A stretch of DNA of 64,000 bases from Nostoc sp. T09 (GTDB lineage: Bacteria; Cyanobacteriota; Cyanobacteriia; Cyanobacteriales; Nostocaceae), in the NCBI RefSeq assembly GCF_002154695.1, contig NZ_MTAV01000003.1:36564-100563 (forward strand). Reading direction: 5' to 3'. The stretch's first letter is position 1. Every line of letters starts with the position of its first letter. The notes below the pieces were generated by a model that saw only the letters and a list, made by a program, of their open reading frames with translations, searched no databases and was not told the DNA's origin. Shown piece by piece: positions 46,405 through 55,646 of the stretch. The translations under genes were made by a program, and so were the position numbers.

Positions 46405-47584
46405 AGGGAGTTGTTGAATGCGCAGGATGAAGTCGCTTCGTCAAATCTTCTAACTCCCGGCCATCAAGCAGCAATTCAATCACTTCACGACCTTGCAAGA
46501 TAAATCTGTCAACTTGCTGTTCAAAGGTTATAGTACCTCGTAAAACCTCAGCTAGAGGTTTTCTTAAATGTAGAGGATGCCAACGATTAGGTTTTGTTGC
46601 TTCAAATCTGTGATCGTGAAAATCCCATTTACCGGAATTGGCTTTCAATCTTGAGCGCAATTTAGTATATTCCTCAGAGTGAAAAAAATCCCCTTCAACG
46701 GTCTTCCACTTATCTATAGCAAAATCTAGAATTAGACAAAAATCGGGGCCTAGATGTGAATTTGAAGGCTGCACGCAATGATCTGAACCATCTAGAAGAA
46801 CACCAATGAATATACCTGGAAACCAACCATCTAAAATATCTAACCCTAATCGTCCCCATTGAGGTTTTACAGGCATACAAGGAATCGGCGCATCTTTTTT
46901 CAATCCAATTCTCTTTGAAACCCAACGCCAATCTGCGTCAGCAGTACGTAAGGTTATGCTTTGCAAGTTAGGTTTTATTGATTGAGCAGGTATATAAGAA
47001 ACTATACTTTCATAAGAAACTGGTGCTGCTGGCCCTAAATTTTCCTCAACCAGCATATCCATAAAACCACGAACTAGACTATCGTCTGATTTTGTTTCTA
47101 CCCAAGATTTCAAAAATTTATATATATCACTCCAAGTTAGAGCCAAGTCAGGATTTTGTTCATGTTGCCGAGTTGATCCAGTAATCAGAATTAATTTATA
47201 TCCTTGTGACCATTTTAAGTTGGTTTTTGCATAGTCACGATATTTGGAGAGTTGCTCTGGACTTAAGTATGACCATACCTTGTGTTCAAAGATAAAGGCA
47301 AACTGTCCAAGATCTGCCACCATATCTATTTGTCCACCAGGGAAGGTATGTTGTGTTTGCCACGCTGGTATTGTATGAGTTAAAGAAAGAGGTTCTGGTA
47401 ATTTAGGATTGAGATAAATTACAAAATCACGAGCAAGCTCCTCTTTATTTCTCAGAAGCCAAGCAAAACCTTCGGTAATAAAATTCTCAATTGGATCAAG
47501 CTCTTGGCTTTTGGGATATTTACGTAGTGCGCTAAACAAGCTATCTGACAAGCTTTTATCCTCCGTAGCTTTAAAAGCCTTCAA
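46403..47584 (-). CDS. PD-(D/E)XK nuclease-like protein
   Basis: 393 residues from a TTG start (no ATG near the N-terminus). The N-terminal half has ENFITEGFAWLL and the nuclease signature GGQIDMVADLGQFAFIFEHKVW, D followed by E-x-K as in PD-(D/E)XK enzymes. The C-terminal half is a distinct domain (GWFPGIFIGVLLDG, FCLILDFAIDKW). It may be a Holliday-junction- or defence-associated nuclease; no neighbouring defence gene is evident. Convergent with clpC; its last codons overlap the T-run of the clpC terminator. Confidence 0.65.
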   Translation of the reverse strand: MKAFKATEDKSLSDSLFSALRKYPKSQELDPIENFITEGFAWLLRNKEELARDFVIYLNPKLPEPLSLTHTIPAWQTQHTFPGGQIDMVADLGQFAFIFEHKVWSYLSPEQLSKYRDYAKTNLKWSQGYKLILITGSTRQHEQNPDLALTWSDIYKFLKSWVETKSDDSLVRGFMDMLVEENLGPAAPVSYESIVSYIPAQSIKPNLQSITLRTADADWRWVSKRIGLKKDAPIPCMPVKPQWGRLGLDILDGWFPGIFIGVLLDGSDHCVQPSNSHLGPDFCLILDFAIDKWKTVEGDFFHSEEYTKLRSRLKANSGKWDFHDHRFEATKPNRWHPLHLRKPLAEVLRGTITFEQQVDRFILQGREVIELLLDGRELEDLTKRLHPAHSTTP

Positions 47585-47639
47585 GGTAGCATATAGAGCC
47601 AGGTATTGTCCTTATGCGATCGCCCCACTAATGAGTAGT

Positions 47640-48248
47640 TCAATATACTTTCGACATTCGACGGTACATCACATCTGAGCGTAAAACGTACTTTCGTCCT
47701 TGGATAACAGGAGTACCTTCATGTACTAGTTCGTGGACAAAACACAAAGCCATACCTGTAACTGGAACAACATCTATAGTAGGCAAATGGTCATAATATC
47801 GACGCGACAGATGAAAACGGGTTTCACCACTAGAAAAACCTTCATTCAGGTAAATCATGAAAGTCAATAAACTTTCCTCGCCGTTAGGTCTCTGATAAGA
47901 ACCATCATGATGAATCGCAAACCTCTGGCCTGGATCATAGCGATAGAAACGAAAACGCTCATTCAGCCCCAAGGCTTGCCATTGCCCAATAGTATTAGGT
48001 ATAAGATTTGACACTCGCTGCCATAAATCAAAAGCTCGTTCCTGGTCATCTAAAATGACACGCTGATTATTGCGGATGTCGGGACGTATTTGAAAACCTC
48101 GGATGGTATTAATCGGAGCATCTGTATAACCAATGTTTTCGGTTAAAGTAATATACTCAGTGCATTCTTCTGGTGAGAGAATATTATCCAACGTGAAAAT
48201 TTCGTTGCCAAGCAAATTTTTCTTGGTCATGGTTGAGTATGAGTGCAT
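47640..48248 (-). CDS. 2-oxoglutarate/Fe(II)-dependent oxygenase (prolyl-4-hydroxylase-like)
   Basis: 202 residues. Iron ligands HHD (H113-x-D115) and H176 in LVHEG, with the 2OG-binding R190 in KYVLRSD; SGETRFH is the usual metal-adjacent block. N-terminal LSPEECTEYITLTENIGY is the family start. Hydroxylates a protein side chain or small molecule; the substrate is unknown. The likely start is ATG 48248; a second ATG at 48230 is possible. Confidence 0.88.
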   Translation of the reverse strand: MHSYSTMTKKNLLGNEIFTLDNILSPEECTEYITLTENIGYTDAPINTIRGFQIRPDIRNNQRVILDDQERAFDLWQRVSNLIPNTIGQWQALGLNERFRFYRYDPGQRFAIHHDGSYQRPNGEESLLTFMIYLNEGFSSGETRFHLSRRYYDHLPTIDVVPVTGMALCFVHELVHEGTPVIQGRKYVLRSDVMYRRMSKVY

Positions 48249-48399
48249 TTTTTGTAATGACGCACATCATCTTTCATAGTTTCAATCGCGATAGCGCTAA
48301 TAGCGATCGCAATCACCGTATTGAGTAATAAATTCATCAACGGTTAGAAGTTTTGGGGCTGATTTAACCATTGTGATTGTTCCTGATCTACGGCAAGCC

Positions 48400-48443
48400 G
48401 CTTCTCTGCGAGACGCTACGCGAATGCGTCTACGCCAATTCCT
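48400..48443. repeat. GC-rich dispersed repeat
   Basis: Region reading CGCTTCTCTGCGAGACGCTAC followed by GCGAATGCGTCTACGCC. It is similar, inverted, to the stretch at 31250-31315, and belongs to a family of GC-rich repeats common in Nostoc-like genomes. It lies between the 2OG oxygenase and the PrxQ gene. Confidence 0.55.
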
Positions 48444-48507
48444 AAGTAATAATTTTAGTTTAGGGATTGGCGATCGCGATCAACTCTAGCAATTCTCAAA
48501 AATCTTG

Positions 48508-49077
48508 CTACACATTACTCCCTGCATTTTTGCGTTGCAACTCCTCAAGTCGCGCTAGTACTTCTGTGCTGTGAACATTGGGATTAACTTTAACAAAAGT
48601 CTCTCGCAAAATGCCCTCTGGATCGATGACAAAACTGTGGCGCATAGAGACGTAACCAATCCAAGAACCATAAGCTTTACTCACTGCGCCTGTGGTATCT
48701 GCCAACAGAGGGAATTTTAGCCCCTCTGAATCACAAAATTCAGCGTGGGAATCAACATCATCCGCACTCACACCAATAATTTGCGTATTCTTATCGATGT
48801 ATTTGGGCAAGTCTTGCTGAAAACGACGCGCTTCTATCGTGCAACCAGAGGTGAAGTCTTTTGGGTAAAAATACAGCACTACCCATTTACCACGCAATTC
48901 TGAGAGAGAAATTGTCCCATTACCTGTGTTGGTTGGCAAAGTAAACTCCGGTGCAGGTTGATTATTTGCTGGGAGTTTACCACCAAGCGCATCAGCAACA
49001 GAAGTAAAATTCAGCCAACTGAGGAGAGCAACACAGCTGGCAAATAATATGCCCAAAAAAGTACGGCGAGAAATCAT
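48508..49077 (-). CDS. Peroxiredoxin, PrxQ/BCP type, exported
   Basis: 189 residues. N-terminal SRRTFLGILFASCVALLSW is a twin-arginine-like signal with a hydrophobic core ending near VADA; the mature domain starts about 35. Peroxidatic Cys C79 in DFTSGCTIE. The resolving Cys expected five residues later is replaced by Arg; the next Cys is C115. So it may act as a 1-Cys or unusual PrxQ, reducing peroxides in the periplasm or lumen. Confidence 0.9.
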   Translation of the reverse strand: MISRRTFLGILFASCVALLSWLNFTSVADALGGKLPANNQPAPEFTLPTNTGNGTISLSELRGKWVVLYFYPKDFTSGCTIEARRFQQDLPKYIDKNTQIIGVSADDVDSHAEFCDSEGLKFPLLADTTGAVSKAYGSWIGYVSMRHSFVIDPEGILRETFVKVNPNVHSTEVLARLEELQRKNAGSNV

Positions 49078-49108
49078 GTGCAGATAAGAATTATAGCTTT
49101 ACATAAGT

Positions 49109-49372
49109 TTACAATTCTTCGTTGCTATTTGGCTCTGGCTCAGATTCGGGAGGAATATCTGTACTTTCGATATATTGGCTATCGAGGAGAAAAGCTCCCT
49201 TCGCAAAGCGAATACCCCAATATCCACCAGGACGACGATCCATCACTGTACCTTCTTCGCCAAGATGAATTACATCAGGGGGGCGGAGCATGGGCATAGG
49301 GTCAGCCGTTTTGACGTAAGCTGGTAGTGCGACAACCCGAACTTTACTACCAATAATAAATTCTTTAGACAT
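49109..49372 (-). CDS. sipA: SipA, regulatory protein of the NblS kinase (DUF3148)
   Basis: 87 residues. The block GSKVRVVALPAYVKTADPMP followed by LRPPDVIHLGEEG and RPGGYWGIRFAKGAF is the SipA/DUF3148 signature. SipA is a small SH3-like protein that binds and activates the essential NblS histidine kinase of cyanobacterial stress and photosynthesis regulation. The C-terminal 15 residues are acidic and specific to this copy. ATG start. Confidence 0.93.
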   Translation of the reverse strand: MSKEFIIGSKVRVVALPAYVKTADPMPMLRPPDVIHLGEEGTVMDRRPGGYWGIRFAKGAFLLDSQYIESTDIPPESEPEPNSNEEL

Positions 49373-49386
49373 TTTTGATAAAACAA

Positions 49387-49419
49387 GGAGTTTTGAATTA
49401 ACTCATAACTCAAAACTCC
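49387..49419 (-). terminator. Hairpin downstream of the Coq4-like gene
   Basis: GGAGTTTTGA (49387-49396) and TCAAAACTCC (49410-49419) form a 10-bp stem. On the minus strand it is followed by TTGTTTTATC, so it could terminate the upstream Coq4-like transcript before sipA. Confidence 0.55.
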
Positions 49420-49448
49420 GATCTTTTGCTAGGGGCTAACCGATTTTT

Positions 49449-49970
49449 TTAACTGTGACTGTTGGCTAGACGAAACAATGCTTGCACATCAGTTAAGGGT
49501 AAGTACCAAAGTAATTCTGGTTGCCAAGTATCTAGGTCTAAGTGGGAGTGGTAACCGCGTTGGTATGCTTGCCATAGTTTGTCCCAACTAAGCTGCTGTC
49601 GTTGATTTCTGTAAATGATGCGTAACAGTCCTAGCCCTAGCATCAGATTAATGAGTCGAAACTTAGATCCTAGTAGAAATGCTTGTACTTCTGCTTCCCC
49701 AATTAGGTCAGTACCATAACCTGTGATAACGTGAATAGCATCGTGGAGTTGTTTGCGGCGAGCACCTGTGGTGAAGGGTTTGAGGTTGTTTTGCTCCAAG
49801 AAGTCAGTCAAGCTTCTACCAAAAGTCCCCAGAGGAAGCAATCGCAATTCCTCTATGTAGACAATTTGAGGAACAACTAGTCCCTGTGCTTCAGCTTGGC
49901 GGTCAAGTAAATCTAATAGCTGTTGCAAGCGAGGAACAGGATTGGAAGAAGCGCTGAGGGGTTGCATCAT
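49449..49970 (-). CDS. Coq4-like protein
   Basis: 173 residues. The HDxxH...E motif of Coq4 is present as LHDAIHVITGYGTDLIGEAE with H76, D77, H80 and E92 as zinc-ligand candidates. Coq4 acts in ubiquinone biosynthesis in eukaryotes and proteobacteria; cyanobacteria make plastoquinone, so the role here is unclear. Same strand, upstream of sipA, with a hairpin between them. Second-codon Met at the N-terminus leaves the start ambiguous by one codon. Confidence 0.75.
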   Translation of the reverse strand: MMQPLSASSNPVPRLQQLLDLLDRQAEAQGLVVPQIVYIEELRLLPLGTFGRSLTDFLEQNNLKPFTTGARRKQLHDAIHVITGYGTDLIGEAEVQAFLLGSKFRLINLMLGLGLLRIIYRNQRQQLSWDKLWQAYQRGYHSHLDLDTWQPELLWYLPLTDVQALFRLANSHS

Positions 49971-50367
49971 ACTCTTGTGTTTAAATGATTTGGCAAATAT
50001 TTTTCAGTCAGTCGTAACTGAACTCAATTTCAACTTGAATTACTTACCAGTGTTATGAAAAATGACTGAGCATAAGCGCTCAGTCATTTACTCTATATTC
50101 ACTAGAATAATGTTGATAATTTCGTACCATTCTTAAGGTTATACCAATTTGAAAAAAGAATGCGACAGATGGATTCCCATCAAGCAAAACACACAAAGCA
50201 ATTCCCAATCCAAAATCTAAAATCTAAAATGGTATTATATTTTTAGTCAATTCATTGTTAATAAATTCTCCTCGAATTGAAGTTAATTTAGGAATGCGGT
50301 AGACAGTGGTATTGTGCCTTTACTGATGATTGTGCAAAAGCTTAGTTTCGCACAACGGTGCTAGAGT
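49971..50367. other. Intergenic region with a perfect hairpin and heptamer repeats
   Basis: About 400 bp. A perfect 11-bp stem (AATGACTGAGC / GCTCAGTCATT, 50061-50088) lies within it, and TAGATTTTGGATT-type units occur on the minus strand near 50207-50231, as in the 81-bp repeats. No gene seen. Confidence 0.5.
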
Positions 50368-50895
50368 CTAAGGTTGTGTACCTTGGTTAGAATGGCGTTG
50401 TTGCCAGCGCGCACGTGCATTTTCGCGCAATTGCTGAAATTTTGCCTGTTGTTCAGGAGTTAGTACTGCTTGAATTTTTTGTTGTGAAGACTGCATAATT
50501 TGCTTCATTTGAGCTTTTTGAGCTTCAGTTAAATTCAGCGCTGCAAAACCTCCCTTGGGACGTTGACCTGGCTGTTGGCCGGCTTGACGCTGACCTCTTT
50601 GTGCTTGACGTGCTTGGAATTGCGCTTTTATCTGGTCTCTTTGTTCTTGGGTGAGAACTGCTTCCATTTGGGTACGAGTATCACGGCGAATTGCTTGTAT
50701 TTGGCTTTTCTGTGCATCCGTTAACCCCAATTGTTGCCATATCCCGTTCTTACGAGCTTTTGGTGTTTGTGTATTTTGAGCTTGTGCAACTAGTCTATTG
50801 GAAGAAAAACCTTGTTGCGCTTTGACTGCAAAGGGGGTAGCAGTTAAAGTTAAGGCGATCGCTCCAGCTACTAGTGATAATGCTTTGACTTTCAT
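50368..50895 (-). CDS. Spy/CpxP-like periplasmic LTxxQ protein
   Basis: 175 residues from ATG 50895 (a longer frame upstream is weak). Sec signal peptide KALSLVAGAIALTLTATPFAVKAQQ, then four LTxxQ motifs (LTDAQKSQI, LTQEQRDQI, LTEAQKAQM, LTPEQQAKF). Rich in Gln and Arg. CpxP and Spy are periplasmic chaperones of the envelope stress response. It is divergent from a histidine kinase/response regulator pair, an arrangement like cpxP-cpxRA. Confidence 0.8.
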   Translation of the reverse strand: MKVKALSLVAGAIALTLTATPFAVKAQQGFSSNRLVAQAQNTQTPKARKNGIWQQLGLTDAQKSQIQAIRRDTRTQMEAVLTQEQRDQIKAQFQARQAQRGQRQAGQQPGQRPKGGFAALNLTEAQKAQMKQIMQSSQQKIQAVLTPEQQAKFQQLRENARARWQQRHSNQGTQP

Positions 50896-51239
50896 GGATA
50901 ACCTCGTGTGTTGTTTCCTTATTTCGATGTCACCATCATAAGAAATCATTTTGATCGACTACATGAGGAGAAAGTCATGAATACACCCATGACTTTGGTC
51001 ATTATTTACTTGTGAGCAATAATACTAGTCATTTAATGTAAATTAAACTAGAGTTATAAAACTGGTTACAAGGTGGATAATTTTTATATTTATCTTTAAA
51101 TCCATTTGCACCTAACTAAGTATATGTGCGTAAATAAATTATATTAACAAATTAAGTTTAATACTTAGTCTTAATACTTTAACTTAATCATAGCAATCTA
51201 CTTTTTATAAAAACTATTAACACATTTAATTTAAATAAC
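50896..51239. promoter_or_regulatory. Divergent promoter region, Spy-like gene and two-component pair
   Basis: About 340 bp, strongly AT-rich, between the Spy-like gene and the kinase gene. Both start codons face away from it, so it should hold both promoters and any response-regulator binding site. No clear binding site recognised by eye. Confidence 0.45.
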
Positions 51240-52448
51240 ATGAAACGTCCAATTAAATTTCACAATCATCCTTTTCGATTTCTACTTTATTTAGAGTGGA
51301 TATTGCTAGCGATCGCTACTATCAGCGCTGTAATGCCATATCCATCACCAAAATTTTCTAGTCGGTTTCCAGAAATTGCAACTGCAAGTTTGATTATTTT
51401 TGGATTAATGGGTTTGCGACTGCCCACTGGTAATAAAATCACTAAAATAATTTATACTGCTTTTGAAGTTTTATTAATTTTAATTACTGGCTTTGTTGGG
51501 GGTAGGGCTTCTAGGCTTTTTCCTTTTATCTACATAATTTTAGTAACTCGCAGTTGCTTAATTTTTAATTTATCTGGGCGTTTAGTAGTCACATTTATAT
51601 CATTTATTTTATTTCTGTTAACATTACAGCAGAGGTTGCATAACTTTCCAGTATCGCCACAAGCACAAGAGCGTTTTCAATTCTTTACCCTAAGCCTGTC
51701 TCTATTATTTGGGTTAAGTTTAATTTTTGTATTACTGTTGATGAATACAGTATTATCTGAACGTCAAAGTCGCGAAGAACTAGCTATTGCTAACGAAAAA
51801 CTTCGTCAATATGCTCTACGAATCGAAAATCAAGCAACCCTAGAAGAACGTAATCGCATCGCTCGCGAAATTCATGATTCTTTGGGACATTCGCTAACAG
51901 CGTTAAATCTACAATTAGAAACTGCTTTAAAACTTTCACAATCTAACCCGAGTAAAGCTCAGAGTTTTTTAGCGAGAGCAAAAGAATTAGGTTCTAAAGC
52001 ATTACAAGATGTCCGACAATCTATTTCTACTATGCGTTCTCATCCCTTGCAAGAGCAATCTTTAGAACAAGCGGTTCGAGGATTATTAGAAGATTTTCAA
52101 CATGCAAATGGTTTTTCACCAATTTGTATAATTAATCTAGAAGATTCTCTACCCAATGAACTTAAAACTGCTATTTATCGAATCATTCAAGAATCTTTGA
52201 CAAATATTTCCAAACATGCACAAGCCACAGAAGTTAGGATAGAACTAGATAAAACTCCTAGAAGTTTACGTTTAACTATTGAGGATAACGGGAAAGGCTT
52301 TGATTTTAAACAAAATACTACTGGTTTTGGATTGCAAAGTATGCGCGATCGCACTTTAGCGATCGGAGGTGTATTTAATATTCTTAGTGCCCCTGGCTAT
52401 GGTTGTAAAATTACAGTTGATATTCCCCAAATGAGGTTGAATAAATGA
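51240..52448 (+). CDS. Sensor histidine kinase (HisKA_3, NarX/DesK type)
   Basis: 402 residues. Five to six membrane helices in the first 190 residues ([25 protein letters not shown] and others), no periplasmic domain, so it likely senses the membrane itself. Then HisKA_3 with [18 protein letters not shown] (about 205), and a HATPase of the NarX class (ENGKG-like [19 protein letters not shown]). Its stop overlaps the response regulator start by 4 bp (ATGA). Confidence 0.9.
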   Translation: MKRPIKFHNHPFRFLLYLEWILLAIATISAVMPYPSPKFSSRFPEIATASLIIFGLMGLRLPTGNKITKIIYTAFEVLLILITGFVGGRASRLFPFIYIILVTRSCLIFNLSGRLVVTFISFILFLLTLQQRLHNFPVSPQAQERFQFFTLSLSLLFGLSLIFVLLLMNTVLSERQSREELAIANEKLRQYALRIENQATLEERNRIAREIHDSLGHSLTALNLQLETALKLSQSNPSKAQSFLARAKELGSKALQDVRQSISTMRSHPLQEQSLEQAVRGLLEDFQHANGFSPICIINLEDSLPNELKTAIYRIIQESLTNISKHAQATEVRIELDKTPRSLRLTIEDNGKGFDFKQNTTGFGLQSMRDRTLAIGGVFNILSAPGYGCKITVDIPQMRLNK

Positions 52449-53107
52449 TTAAGGTATTGCTAGTAGATGACCAAAATTTAATTCGCCAAGGATTAAGAGC
52501 ATTATTAGAACTAGAAGCAGATTTAGAAATAGTGGGAGAAGCAGAAAATGGTGAAATGGCAATTGATTTGGTTGCGCAACTACAACCAAATGTAGTATTA
52601 ATGGATATTAGAATGCCCATCATGGATGGAGTTGCAGCTACCAGAGAAATTCAAAAGCGGTTTAGCAATATTAAAGTTTTAGTATTAACAACTTTTGACG
52701 ATGATGAATATGTAAAAGCAGCCCTAAAAAATGGCGCAATGGGTTATTTATTGAAAGATACACCCTCGGAAGAATTAGCTTTCGCTATTCGCGCTGTTGA
52801 CAAAGGTTATACTCAACTAGGTCCGGGAATAGTGAAAAAACTTTTGACTCAGTTTCCTACTTTAGAAGCAACTCAGTCACCACCAATACCGCCTAGTTTG
52901 GCAGAACTTACTCCTAGAGAAAAAGAGGTTTTAAGCTTAATTGCTCAAGGTGCTAGTAACCGCGAAATTGCCCAAAAACTTTACATCTCTGAGGGTACGG
53001 TGAAGAATCATGTCACAAATATGTTGAATCGCTTGAATTTACGCGATCGCACACAAGCTGCAATTTTTGCTAATACATATTTGTCTTATTTAACTGAGTC
53101 TGATTAA
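52445..53107 (+). CDS. LuxR/NarL-family response regulator
   Basis: 220 residues. Receiver ([12 protein letters not shown], phosphoacceptor in [21 protein letters not shown]) and a C-terminal LuxR helix-turn-helix ([34 protein letters not shown]). Start ATG overlaps the kinase stop by 4 bp, a strong coupling signal. Likely regulates the divergent Spy-like gene. A perfect hairpin follows the stop. Confidence 0.95.
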   Translation: MIKVLLVDDQNLIRQGLRALLELEADLEIVGEAENGEMAIDLVAQLQPNVVLMDIRMPIMDGVAATREIQKRFSNIKVLVLTTFDDDEYVKAALKNGAMGYLLKDTPSEELAFAIRAVDKGYTQLGPGIVKKLLTQFPTLEATQSPPIPPSLAELTPREKEVLSLIAQGASNREIAQKLYISEGTVKNHVTNMLNRLNLRDRTQAAIFANTYLSYLTESD

Positions 53108-53110
53108 CTT

Positions 53111-53137
53111 TTTTATTCTACGCAGGGTAGAATAAAA
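53111..53137 (+). terminator. Hairpin terminator after the response regulator
   Basis: Arms TTTTATTCTAC (53111-53121) and GTAGAATAAAA (53127-53137), 5-nt loop, starting 4 bp after the stop codon. A/T-rich ends can serve both this gene and the convergent deaminase gene. Confidence 0.7.
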
Positions 53138-53166
53138 AGTAAGTTATTCTTATTTAAGTAATAAGG

Positions 53167-53592
53167 TTATTTAAACAATTTCAGGCATTCTGTTTTTAAA
53201 ATGCCTTGAGTCACCTTGATATTTCTAAATGACTTAGCAATTACCTCTTCACAAGATATATCAATTTGTGACTGATTGACAGAAATCAAATCTTGAATTG
53301 AAGCACCATATACAATTTCTGATATACCCGTCCAAATACAAGCGGTTGCACACATTGGACAAGGTTCGCCAGTTGTATAGATACTATAACCTGACAAAGA
53401 AGGATTTTTAAGTTTAGCTGTTAAACTACGAATAACATTGATTTCTGCATGAGCAGATGGATCGTTATCTCGTCTTACAGTATTATGACCTACGGCAACT
53501 ACTTCGTTATCTTTCACAATCACTGCACCATAAGGAGCATCACCTTTTTTTGCCTCTGTCAGTGCTAGATGCATAAAAGAATCGTGGTTCAT
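53167..53592 (-). CDS. Nucleoside deaminase (cytidine/guanine-deaminase superfamily)
   Basis: 141 residues. Zinc motifs HAE (48-50) and PCPMC (77-81), with substrate loop near YGASIQDL. The length and short linker fit a guanine/cytosine-type or tRNA-adenosine-type deaminase; the FWG or tRNA-binding residues cannot be judged here. ATG start. Convergent with the response regulator gene. Confidence 0.88.
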   Translation of the reverse strand: MNHDSFMHLALTEAKKGDAPYGAVIVKDNEVVAVGHNTVRRDNDPSAHAEINVIRSLTAKLKNPSLSGYSIYTTGEPCPMCATACIWTGISEIVYGASIQDLISVNQSQIDISCEEVIAKSFRNIKVTQGILKTECLKLFK

Positions 53593-53683
53593 ATTAGCTA
53601 GTAAATTGAAAAAGTTACTTGTTAAGAATATCTCATTTTGAATATTATTTCTGCGAACTACTGAAAAATAGCTACTGTCAATT

Positions 53684-54475
53684 ATGTTACTAAGCAGAGA
53701 AAAAGCTGAATTCTACTTAACAGATCTAGATACGCCAGTAGGACAAGGGATTAATTTAACTATTGCCGGACTAGTTTTTTTGTCATCAGGCATTTTTGTG
53801 GCAGAAACTTATAATATTCCTAATGTTGTTCGGCTCCAGTTAAATATTGTAGATACTGCTATTTTTATAATTTTTGTAGTTGAATATATCATGCGTCTAT
53901 GGAGTGCAGAAAATAAAATTAAGTATTTTCTCAGCTTATATTCAATTATTGATTTAATCGCTATTTTGCCATTTTTTCTGGGAGCAGTAGATTTAAGCTT
54001 TATTCGATTGCTACGATGGTTTCGGATTTTAAAATTAATCAGAGTTATCGATCAAAGATTTTTCTTTGGCAGCATCAGTAGTGAAGATGGAGTAATATTT
54101 GCGCGAATATTATTTACATTATTTGCGATTATATTTGTTTACTCCGGCTTAATTTATCAAGTGGAACATCCAGTTAACCCGAAAGTTTTTACCACTTTTT
54201 TGGATGCATTGTATTTCTCAATTGTCACAATGACAACTGTGGGTTTTGGCGATGTGACACCAGCTTCAGAATTAGGTCGATGGCTTACAGTATTGATGAT
54301 TTTGACAGGTATAGCACTAATTCCTTGGCAAGTGGGCGATTTAATTAAGCGATTGGTAAAAACTGCTAACCAGGTAGAAACAATTTGTGCGAGTTGTGGT
54401 TTAGCTTTTCACGATACAGATGCTCGGTTTTGTAAAAGCTGTGGAGCTAAATTACCTGCTATGAAGGTTGAGTAA
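53684..54475 (+). CDS. Voltage-gated-type K+ channel with C-terminal zinc ribbon
   Basis: 263 residues. Six transmembrane helices in order: NLTIAGLVFLSSGIFVA, VVDTAIFIIFVVEYIMR, SIIDLIAILPFFLG, RWFRILKLIRVID (S4 with basic residues), ARILFTLFAIIFVYSGLI, and the pore with the selectivity filter TTVGFGDVTP and last helix LTVLMILTGIALI. C-terminus CASCGLAFHDTDARFCKSCG is a CxxC-CxxC zinc ribbon. Single-subunit of a tetrameric channel. Confidence 0.92.
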   Translation: MLLSREKAEFYLTDLDTPVGQGINLTIAGLVFLSSGIFVAETYNIPNVVRLQLNIVDTAIFIIFVVEYIMRLWSAENKIKYFLSLYSIIDLIAILPFFLGAVDLSFIRLLRWFRILKLIRVIDQRFFFGSISSEDGVIFARILFTLFAIIFVYSGLIYQVEHPVNPKVFTTFLDALYFSIVTMTTVGFGDVTPASELGRWLTVLMILTGIALIPWQVGDLIKRLVKTANQVETICASCGLAFHDTDARFCKSCGAKLPAMKVE

Positions 54476-54591
54476 TTAGAGGTAGCTTTACGTATTATGG
54501 TACGTGTAGTATGATTGTAATGTAAATGTTTTCCGTAAATGTTGTGACTCATGGTGTTGAAATACATTGTTTGAGACCTTTAAATCTATGG

Positions 54592-54611
54592 GAATTCTAA
54601 ATTTAGAATTC
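54592..54611. promoter_or_regulatory. Perfect 20-bp palindrome upstream of the MNIO operon
   Basis: GAATTCTAAATTTAGAATTC reads identically on both strands, 39 bp before the ATG of the first operon gene. Position and symmetry suggest an operator or transcription-start element. Confidence 0.5.
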
Positions 54612-54650
54612 TCGAAAGGTTGAGTGGTGTACCAATCAGGAGTAAATTTT

Positions 54651-55625
54651 ATGGATGCCTTGTTACATAACCCAATTGCAGATATGTACGGGCCAGATTT
54701 TCTACTGTTGTACAGCAGCGTCATTATCTTGATAACGATCGCCTGTGGATGGCTTGTACAAGATCCCACAAAAAATCAATCTTTGCCTTTAATTCCGAGC
54801 GAACCAGACCCCTACGAAATTGCTTACTTGCGTTCGGGAGTATCAGAAGTAGTAAAAGTAGCGATTTTGAATTTAATTCAGAGAAATTATTTACAAATCG
54901 CTGAAAAAGCCATTAGCAAAACAGCAAAACTTCGGAATTTGTCTGAGCTAGAGCCTATAGAGCGTGAGGTTTTTTCTAGTTTTTGCTCTACCCCATCAAT
55001 CAAATCTATAGAGTCAATAGCTGAAAAAGTGCAACCATACTGCCAGATTTACGAAGAGCAGCTAAATGATGAGCAACTGCTATATGCTCAAAAATGGCAA
55101 GCAGCGAATATTCAAGTTGGCTTGATTGCGGCGACAATTATTTTGGCCCTAGGCGGTTATAAGCTCTTAATCGCTTTAGGAAAGGGACGGCACAATGTAG
55201 GCTTTCTAATTGGCGTGGGTATCCTGTCAATTATCTTTATTCTATGGTTTGTCAGCAGGCGATCGCACCTAAGCCTTCGAGGCAAGGCTTATCTGCAACA
55301 ACTGCAACAAACATTTGCTGACTCGAAAACCAAGGTAAAATTCGGCTCCCCTTCTGCATTTGACAACAACTTAGTCCTAGCACTCTTTGGCGTTGAGGCG
55401 CTGGCTGGTACTTCCTACGATTCATACTACAAAATATTCTTTCCCCCAAAATACTCAAGAACAAGTAGCCAGCAAAGAAGCTCTTCTTCATCTGGTAGCT
55501 CCTGTAGTAGTGGTAGCTCTTGCGGGGGCGGGAGTTCTTGCAGTAGTGGGAGTTCTTGCAGCAGCGGTAGTTCCTGCGGTGGTGGTGGCTGTGGCGGTTG
55601 CGGTGGTGGCGGTTGTGGAGGTTAG
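54651..55625 (+). CDS. TIGR04222-like membrane protein with Cys-rich repeat tail
   Basis: 324 residues from ATG 54651 (GGAG at good spacing; a GTG-started longer frame is rejected). N-terminal helix, a soluble domain with EPDPYEIAYLRSG, a second helix pair (VGLIAATIILALGGYKLLIALG, VGFLIGVGILSIIFILWFV), then a Ser/Gly/Cys tail from about 275. Eight cysteines lie near residues 285, 291, 297, 303, 309, 314, 317 and 322; the first five are spaced exactly six apart. This is the TIGR04222 pattern. It is the first gene of a four-gene operon with an MNIO enzyme, so the tail is a plausible modification substrate. Confidence 0.8.
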   Translation: MDALLHNPIADMYGPDFLLLYSSVIILITIACGWLVQDPTKNQSLPLIPSEPDPYEIAYLRSGVSEVVKVAILNLIQRNYLQIAEKAISKTAKLRNLSELEPIEREVFSSFCSTPSIKSIESIAEKVQPYCQIYEEQLNDEQLLYAQKWQAANIQVGLIAATIILALGGYKLLIALGKGRHNVGFLIGVGILSIIFILWFVSRRSHLSLRGKAYLQQLQQTFADSKTKVKFGSPSAFDNNLVLALFGVEALAGTSYDSYYKIFFPPKYSRTSSQQRSSSSSGSSCSSGSSCGGGSSCSSGSSCSSGSSCGGGGCGGCGGGGCGG

Positions 55626-55646
55626 CAAGATTTAAAGTCTCAAAAT

